From CAIYMF01 sp943329595 (GTDB lineage Bacteria; Actinomycetota; Actinomycetes; S36-B12; CAIYMF01), in the NCBI GenBank assembly GCA_943329595.2, contig CALQEM020000133.1, positions 1-9,706 on the forward strand: 9,706 nucleotides of DNA, read 5' to 3'. Below the pieces are notes generated by a model that worked only from the letters and a program-made list of their open reading frames with translations, had not been told where the DNA came from and searched no databases. Position numbers and translations under genes: made by a program. Of this stretch, positions 5,643-9,706 are shown one piece after another (the stretch's first letter is position 1; each line of letters starts with the position of its first letter).

Positions 5643-7208
5643 ATGGATATCAGAGAACAGCACCTGAGCAATGCCGAGTGGCGCACGCTCATCGACGAGT
5701 TCGAGGCGGGCGAGCACGACGAGCCGATCATCAACATCGATCCCGACGACCACCGCGAGTTCGACGCCATCTTCGTGGGCGGCGGCGCGGGCGGGCGCTT
5801 CGGCTCGGCGTTCCTCAAGGCGCGAGGCGGCCGTCAGCTCACCATCGACCGCTGGCCCTTCCTTGGCGGATCATGCCCCCACCTCGCGTGTGTGCCCCAT
5901 CACCTGTTCTCAGAGGCGGCCCGCGAGCTCGACCTGGCGCGCCTGCTGGCGGGTCGCTTCTGGTATCCGGAGTTCGACGAGAGCAAGGCGTCGATCCTCG
6001 ACATGGTTGAGCTGTTCAAGAGCGGCCGAAACAGCGCCCACTCGTTCATGAACTGGCAGAGCAAGGAGCAGTTGGGGATGGAGTACATCCTCAACGCCAC
6101 CGCCACGGTGATCGATGCCCACACCGTGGAGGCCGCGGGTCGCCGCTTCACCACCAAGAACCTGGTTCTCGGCACGGGGGCGAGCACCCGCGTGCCCGAC
6201 GTGCCCGGAATCGACCTTCCCGGAGTATTCGACTACGCGACCCTGATCGAGGAGCTCGACTACAACCCGCGGTCGTGCGTGATCATCGGCGGGTCGAAGG
6301 TGGCCATCGAGTACGGGTCGTTCTTCCAGGCGGCCGGCTGCCAGACGACGATTCTCGCGCGCAGTCCGCTCATGACAGGAAAGGGCCTCCACCACGTCGA
6401 CGACGACCTGCGCGAGTACGTCGTGCACGGGATGCGCCTGCGCGGAATGGAGATCCACGATGGCACCGAGACGCTGGAGGTGCTCGGTGACACCCGGGCG
6501 ACCGGCGTGAGGGTGCGGCTCTCTGACGGGACCGTGCGTGACATCCCCTGCGACATGGTCTTCATCGGAACGGGTGAGCGTGCCAACTCCGACGAGTACG
6601 TGGCCACGTTGGGAGTTGCGGTCGACGACCGCGACTCCATCATCGTCGACGGGAACATGCGCACCAACATTCCGGGTGTGTACGCGATCGGTGACATCAT
6701 CGGCCCACCCATGGAGATGTTCAAGGCGCGCAAGTGCGGCATGACCGCGGCGCGCAACATCATGGGCGAGGACTACTCGTTCGACTTCAGCGAGTACCCC
6801 GACTTCCTGCACTCGACCTATGAGGTCACGTGGGTCGGGCTGTCCGAGCGGGAGGCGCGCGAGAAGTACGACGACGTCATCGTGATTCAGATGCCGCCGC
6901 CCGGGGTTCCGTACGGTGACATCCCGCTTCCGTGCGCCGAGGGCACGATGCTCATGGCCTTCACGCACCCGGAACGCACCGGGTTCCAGAAGGCGGTCTT
7001 CGACGGTGCCACCCGCAAGCTCGTGGGGGCGCATCACGTGGGGTACGGCGCGAAAGACGGCTTCCAGTACCTCGACTACCTGATTCACAGTACCGACGGG
7101 CTCACCATCGACCAGCTCGCAGAGATGAATGAGCTGTTCCTCAACCCGAGCCACTTCATCCAGTTGTCGCGGCTGCGCGCAGGGTCGATGGAGCTCTCGT
7201 CGCTGTAG
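5643..7208 (+). CDS. 2-ketopropyl-coenzyme M oxidoreductase/carboxylase (2-KPCC) family flavoprotein
   Basis: The 521-residue protein belongs to the FAD-dependent disulfide oxidoreductase family and matches the 2-KPCC branch (XecC; the Xanthobacter enzyme is about 523 residues). That enzyme uses NADPH to cleave the thioether of 2-ketopropyl-CoM and carboxylate the product to acetoacetate. Visible features: FAD motif FVGGGAGGRFG (44-54); redox pair GGSCPHLACVPHH with Cys78 and Cys83; NAD(P) motif IIGGSKVAIEYG (214-225); second FAD motif VYAIGD (346-351); and the dimer-interface end ELFLNPSHFIQLSRLRAGS. In place of the usual His/Glu dyad it has Phe499 and His504, the 2-KPCC signature (Phe501/His506). 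Arg52 and Arg363 align with the CoM-sulfonate-binding Arg56 and Arg365, and His80 and His133 with His84 and His137, as I recall them. A CoM-thioether substrate is therefore likely; whether it carboxylates or protonates is open. It is divergent from the acylating aldehyde dehydrogenase and convergent with the AFS lyase. Confidence 0.92.
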   Translation: MDIREQHLSNAEWRTLIDEFEAGEHDEPIINIDPDDHREFDAIFVGGGAGGRFGSAFLKARGGRQLTIDRWPFLGGSCPHLACVPHHLFSEAARELDLARLLAGRFWYPEFDESKASILDMVELFKSGRNSAHSFMNWQSKEQLGMEYILNATATVIDAHTVEAAGRRFTTKNLVLGTGASTRVPDVPGIDLPGVFDYATLIEELDYNPRSCVIIGGSKVAIEYGSFFQAAGCQTTILARSPLMTGKGLHHVDDDLREYVVHGMRLRGMEIHDGTETLEVLGDTRATGVRVRLSDGTVRDIPCDMVFIGTGERANSDEYVATLGVAVDDRDSIIVDGNMRTNIPGVYAIGDIIGPPMEMFKARKCGMTAARNIMGEDYSFDFSEYPDFLHSTYEVTWVGLSEREAREKYDDVIVIQMPPPGVPYGDIPLPCAEGTMLMAFTHPERTGFQKAVFDGATRKLVGAHHVGYGAKDGFQYLDYLIHSTDGLTIDQLAEMNELFLNPSHFIQLSRLRAGSMELSSL

Positions 7209-7236
7209 CTCGACCGAACCACTGATCCACCCGATT

Positions 7237-7284
7237 GCTGACGGACTCATCGCCCACGGACACGTGAGCGATGAGTCCGTCAGC
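7237..7284. terminator. Bidirectional hairpin between convergent genes
   Basis: Perfect 17-base arms, GCTGACGGACTCATCGC (7237-7253) and its reverse complement (7268-7284), enclose a 14-base loop in which CAC/GTG can extend the stem after one mismatch. It lies 28 bases after the 2-KPCC stop and 23 bases after the AFS lyase stop on the other strand, so it can terminate both transcripts. Neither side has a T-run, as is common for hairpin terminators in high-GC actinobacteria. Confidence 0.8.
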
Positions 7285-7307
7285 GTTGGTGGTGAGTGGG
7301 GCAGCAG

Positions 7308-8828
7308 TCAGCCGGCTGGGGTTGCCCTTGCGAGCTCGGCTGCCCGCCCACGCAGGGCCTCCAGCGACTCGAGACCCGCGCGTCGACGCTCGGTGAACCA
7401 CGCGCGCTGATCGGCGATCAGCGGACGCAGCGACTGCATCTCTGCTCTCACTGAGTCGGGAGCGCATCCACCGCTCTCGCGACGGGAGGCCACGAGCGAC
7501 ACCACGTCGAGCACCGAGTCGAGGTCGATGGCCCGGGCGGCAGCAGGCAGGCGAGCGCCGGTGACCTCGGCCGCGGCCGAGTCGAGCCCCTCCATGGTGA
7601 GGGGGGTGCTGGTACTGAGAGCGACGGCCACGGCCCGACCCACGATGCGGTAGGCGGTTCGGTAGTCGAGGCCGCCACGCAGCACGAGTTCGTCGGCAAT
7701 ATCGGTTGAGGCCGTTTGCTGGTCGGCGGCGCTTGCCGCCAGCGCTTCCCTGTTGACGTTGAGGGTTCGCACCACGACCGTGGCCAGCTGCACGAGGCGG
7801 GTGGCCAGCTCGAGTGACGACGTGACCTCGCCATACGAGTGCAGCCAGTTGTCGGTGGCCGCCGACGGGGTGCGAGCGGTGGCGACAGTTCCTGTGAGCC
7901 GCCCGATCATCGTGCTGGCCCCGGCCCTGATCACCGAGAGCGCGTAGGGGTTCCGCTTCTGCGGCATGAGCACCGAGGCTCGGCAGAGCGAGGCATCGAC
8001 GGTAACCAGCCCAAAGCCCGCACTGGCGAAAATCTGAAGGTCTTCGGCGAGGCGGTCGGCGGTGAGCACCGTCTGGGTCGCTGCCGACATCACGTCGATG
8101 AGGCCATCGATAGTCCACATCGTGTCGCGCGTGTTGCGCCCCACCTGGGCGAAGCCGAGAAGTTCGGAGAGCCGGTCGCGGTCGAGTGACATGCGCGTGC
8201 CCGCAACACCGCCCGAGCCGGCGGGCGAGGTATCAACCCACCCGTGGGCGGCGCGTAGTCGCGGGAGGTGGCGAGCGGCCTCCTCGGCGAATGAGGCGAG
8301 GTAGTGGCCGAAGGTGGAGGGCTGGGCGAGTTGTAGGTACGTCACGTCGGCCCACACCGCGTCGGCGAGATCGTGGGCGCGATCGGCGAGCGCGTCGGCG
8401 AGGTCGGCGGTGGCATCGGCTAGTGACTCAATGCGGTCGCGCACCTCGAGTCGGAAGGCAATGCGCCCTGCCTCCCGCCGGGTGCGACCGAGGTGCACGT
8501 AGCCGGCGGTGACGCCGATGCGACGCACGAGCTCCTTCTCGCGACTGTTGTAGGCGTCGCCGAGCATCACGTCGTAGGGAAAATCAGCGAACGGCACCTC
8601 GCCCATGGCCAGCAGACCGGCGAGGAGGGGCCGCACCACGGCGTCGTCAAGGATGCCTGCCTCGTGGAGGCCGATGACGTGCGCTAGATCGGCGTCGAGC
8701 AGGCCCTGGTGCAGCAGCGGCGCGTCGGCAAGTTCGAGCGCGTAGCCTGCGGCCACGAGTTCGGGCGCGGGACCTGAGGAGATGCGCGCGTCGGAGCCGA
8801 GATATCCCTCGGGGGTCTGGTGGGTCAT
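7308..8828 (-). CDS. Aspartase/fumarase-superfamily lyase, argininosuccinate lyase-like; candidate CoM biosynthesis enzyme (XcbC/XcbD-type)
   Basis: The 506-residue protein has the AFS fold. Its three conserved regions are HLGRTRREAGRIAF (112-125), TYLQLAQPSTFGHYL (163-177) and the signature loop SVLMPQKRNPY (285-295), where Ser285 takes the position of the catalytic serine. In argininosuccinate lyase the second region reads TH-LQ; here the catalytic His is Tyr164, and the GRSRND motif is changed to GRTRRE. True argininosuccinate lyase activity is therefore unlikely. In Xanthobacter, AFS enzymes act in bacterial CoM synthesis, including elimination of phosphate from phosphosulfolactate to give sulfoacrylate. 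The gene follows a PLP enzyme in an ATGA overlap (8825-8828) and faces a 2-KPCC homologue, which supports that role by context. The ATG at 8828 is chosen because of this coupling; the open frame extends upstream but runs antisense-free inside the PLP gene in another frame. The exact Xcb step is inference. Confidence 0.75.
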   Translation of the reverse strand: MTHQTPEGYLGSDARISSGPAPELVAAGYALELADAPLLHQGLLDADLAHVIGLHEAGILDDAVVRPLLAGLLAMGEVPFADFPYDVMLGDAYNSREKELVRRIGVTAGYVHLGRTRREAGRIAFRLEVRDRIESLADATADLADALADRAHDLADAVWADVTYLQLAQPSTFGHYLASFAEEAARHLPRLRAAHGWVDTSPAGSGGVAGTRMSLDRDRLSELLGFAQVGRNTRDTMWTIDGLIDVMSAATQTVLTADRLAEDLQIFASAGFGLVTVDASLCRASVLMPQKRNPYALSVIRAGASTMIGRLTGTVATARTPSAATDNWLHSYGEVTSSLELATRLVQLATVVVRTLNVNREALAASAADQQTASTDIADELVLRGGLDYRTAYRIVGRAVAVALSTSTPLTMEGLDSAAAEVTGARLPAAARAIDLDSVLDVVSLVASRRESGGCAPDSVRAEMQSLRPLIADQRAWFTERRRAGLESLEALRGRAAELARATPAG

Positions 8829-9706
8829 AGTGGGCCGTCTTTCACGAAGAGGGTGGGCGCGCCACCCGACGTCAGCATGATGACCGGGCCGGTCACCTGG
8901 CCTGCCCCCACCGCCGAGACGAGGGCGGCCATCGCCTTCGCGCAGAAGGGCGGGTCGAGGAAGAGCCCTTCGGTGCGGGCCACCAGGGCTGCTGCCTCCG
9001 CTCCCGCGGGCGATTCGTAGCCGTACCCGGGGCCGATGAACCCGTCGATGACCGACACCATCGAGGGGTCTGCGGCGGAAGTGCCGGCGATCTCGGCGGC
9101 CCCTCGCGCCAGCATGAGCACCCGGTCGCGGCACTCGTCAGCCGGTCGGCTCACGGTGACGCCCACCACGCGGGGCAGGAATCCTGCGGCGACCCCAGCC
9201 ACGAGTCCGGCCTGGGTTCCGCACGAGCCGGTACCGAGCCACACGGTGGGGTCGACCAGTCCGGCGGTGGTGGCCTGAGCGCCGATCTCGTGTGCGGCCG
9301 CCAGATAGCCCAGGCTGCCGCGCGCCGTTGCTCCCCCGCGCGGCACGACGAGTGGCGTGCGACCCGCCTGACGCAGTTCGTCGGAGACGCGCTCGATCAG
9401 GGCGTCGACCGACGCGCGTGACGGGTCACCCGTCCACCGGAGGTCGGCGCCCGCGAGGCCGTGCAGCAGAAGATTGCCACGCGACTCGGCCGGTGGGTCT
9501 CCGTAGAGGCAGACCACGGCGTCGAGCCCGCACCGTCGGGCGGCGAGCGCGGCGAGCATTGACCAGTTCGACTGCGCGCCCGACCCGGTGACCAGTACGT
9601 CGCAGCCCCTCGCGAGTGCATCGCCGAGGAGAAACTCGAGGGGTCGCACCTTGTTGCCCCCGAGTCCGAGCCCGGTGAGGTCGTCGCGCTTGAACCACAC
9701 CTCGAC
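8825..9706 (-). CDS. PLP-dependent enzyme, D-cysteine desulfhydrase/ACC deaminase family; candidate CoM biosynthesis enzyme (XcbE-type); 5' end cut
   Basis: About 293 residues are visible, and the frame runs off the right edge, so the true start is outside; relatives have roughly 40 more N-terminal residues before the WFKRDDLTGLGLGGNK motif. The Lys of GGNK is the PLP Schiff-base residue. Other family blocks are GSGAQSNWSMLAALAARR, the cofactor phosphate loop TGSCGTQAGLVAG, GFIGPGYGYESP, LFLDPPFCAKAMAALV and TSGGAPTLF. Family members are cytoplasmic and act on D-cysteine, ACC or related amino acids. Departures from the usual patterns as I know them are SNW for SNH, Cys in the usual GSGGT phosphate loop, and PPFCAKA for PVYTGKA, suggesting a specialised substrate. 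In Xanthobacter a related PLP enzyme (XcbE1) takes part in CoM synthesis. The stop TGA overlaps the AFS lyase start, so both are likely made together. Fold is sure; the CoM role rests on context. Confidence 0.75.
   Translation of the reverse strand, partial: VEVWFKRDDLTGLGLGGNKVRPLEFLLGDALARGCDVLVTGSGAQSNWSMLAALAARRCGLDAVVCLYGDPPAESRGNLLLHGLAGADLRWTGDPSRASVDALIERVSDELRQAGRTPLVVPRGGATARGSLGYLAAAHEIGAQATTAGLVDPTVWLGTGSCGTQAGLVAGVAAGFLPRVVGVTVSRPADECRDRVLMLARGAAEIAGTSAADPSMVSVIDGFIGPGYGYESPAGAEAAALVARTEGLFLDPPFCAKAMAALVSAVGAGQVTGPVIMLTSGGAPTLFVKDGPL

Noticed and set aside
5643..7208. Dihydrolipoamide dehydrogenase, mercuric reductase or glutathione reductase
   Set aside because: The C-terminal His/Glu dyad of these enzymes is replaced by Phe/His, and CoM-binding arginines and 2-KPCC-specific blocks are present.
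5910..7250. Long open frame (446 codons) on the minus strand opposite the 2-KPCC gene
   Set aside because: It is antisense to a protein with many exact family motifs, its product is Arg/His/Val-rich with no recognisable domain, and it is explained by high-GC codon bias.
7308..8828. Argininosuccinate lyase of arginine biosynthesis
   Set aside because: The catalytic His is Tyr, the GRSRND motif is changed, and the neighbours concern CoM rather than arginine.
8829..9134. 102-codon upstream extension of the AFS lyase frame
   Set aside because: It lies inside the PLP gene in another frame, is Arg/Gly/Pro-rich, and the ATG at 8828 forms a typical ATGA coupling.

Overview
The window reads as a high-GC chromosome or plasmid segment, probably from an actinobacterium (Actinomycetota). 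The reasons are strong G/C bias at third codon positions, GTG starts, tightly overlapping ATGA junctions, and a GAF-PucR regulator paired with a stand-alone MEDS-domain protein. The genus cannot be fixed from the sequence.

Layout, left to right. (1) Positions 1-244 hold the C-terminal end of a plus-strand molybdopterin oxidoreductase. It shares a CTAG stop-codon palindrome with the next gene. (2) A minus-strand operon, 3921 down to 241, encodes a MEDS-domain sensor, a GAF/PucR-type regulator and a metallo-beta-lactamase-fold/rhodanese protein. The three genes are coupled by a 4-bp overlap and a 7-bp gap. (3) A minus-strand acylating aldehyde dehydrogenase (4060-5523) resembles sulfoacetaldehyde dehydrogenase SauS. 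(4) A divergent control region (5524-5642) holds three related half-sites. (5) A plus-strand flavoprotein (5643-7208) is a clear member of the 2-ketopropyl-coenzyme M oxidoreductase/carboxylase (2-KPCC, XecC) family. (6) A perfect 17-bp-arm hairpin lies between convergent genes. (7) A minus-strand pair, 9706 down to 7308, encodes a PLP enzyme of the D-cysteine desulfhydrase/ACC deaminase fold (N-terminus cut by the window edge) and an aspartase/fumarase-superfamily (AFS) lyase. These are the two enzyme families used in bacterial coenzyme M (CoM) biosynthesis (Xcb pathway).

Together the locus looks like a CoM island: enzymes that may make CoM sit beside a flavoenzyme that cleaves a CoM thioether. 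The 2-KPCC homologue keeps the residues I recall from the Xanthobacter enzyme: the Cys-x4-Cys pair, the Phe/His replacement of the usual His/Glu dyad, and both sulfonate-binding arginines. The unusual point is its divergent partner. In the classical propylene pathway 2-KPCC works with hydroxypropyl-CoM dehydrogenases. Here it is paired with a CoA-acylating aldehyde dehydrogenase whose nearest remembered relative acts on a sulfonated aldehyde. My hypothesis is that a CoM-bound aldehyde is oxidised to a CoM-thioether acyl-CoA, which the 2-KPCC homologue then cleaves to release CoM and an acyl-CoA (or carboxylated acyl-CoA). This is inference and needs biochemical testing. No alkene monooxygenase, epoxyalkane:CoM transferase or phosphosulfolactate synthase is visible inside the window.
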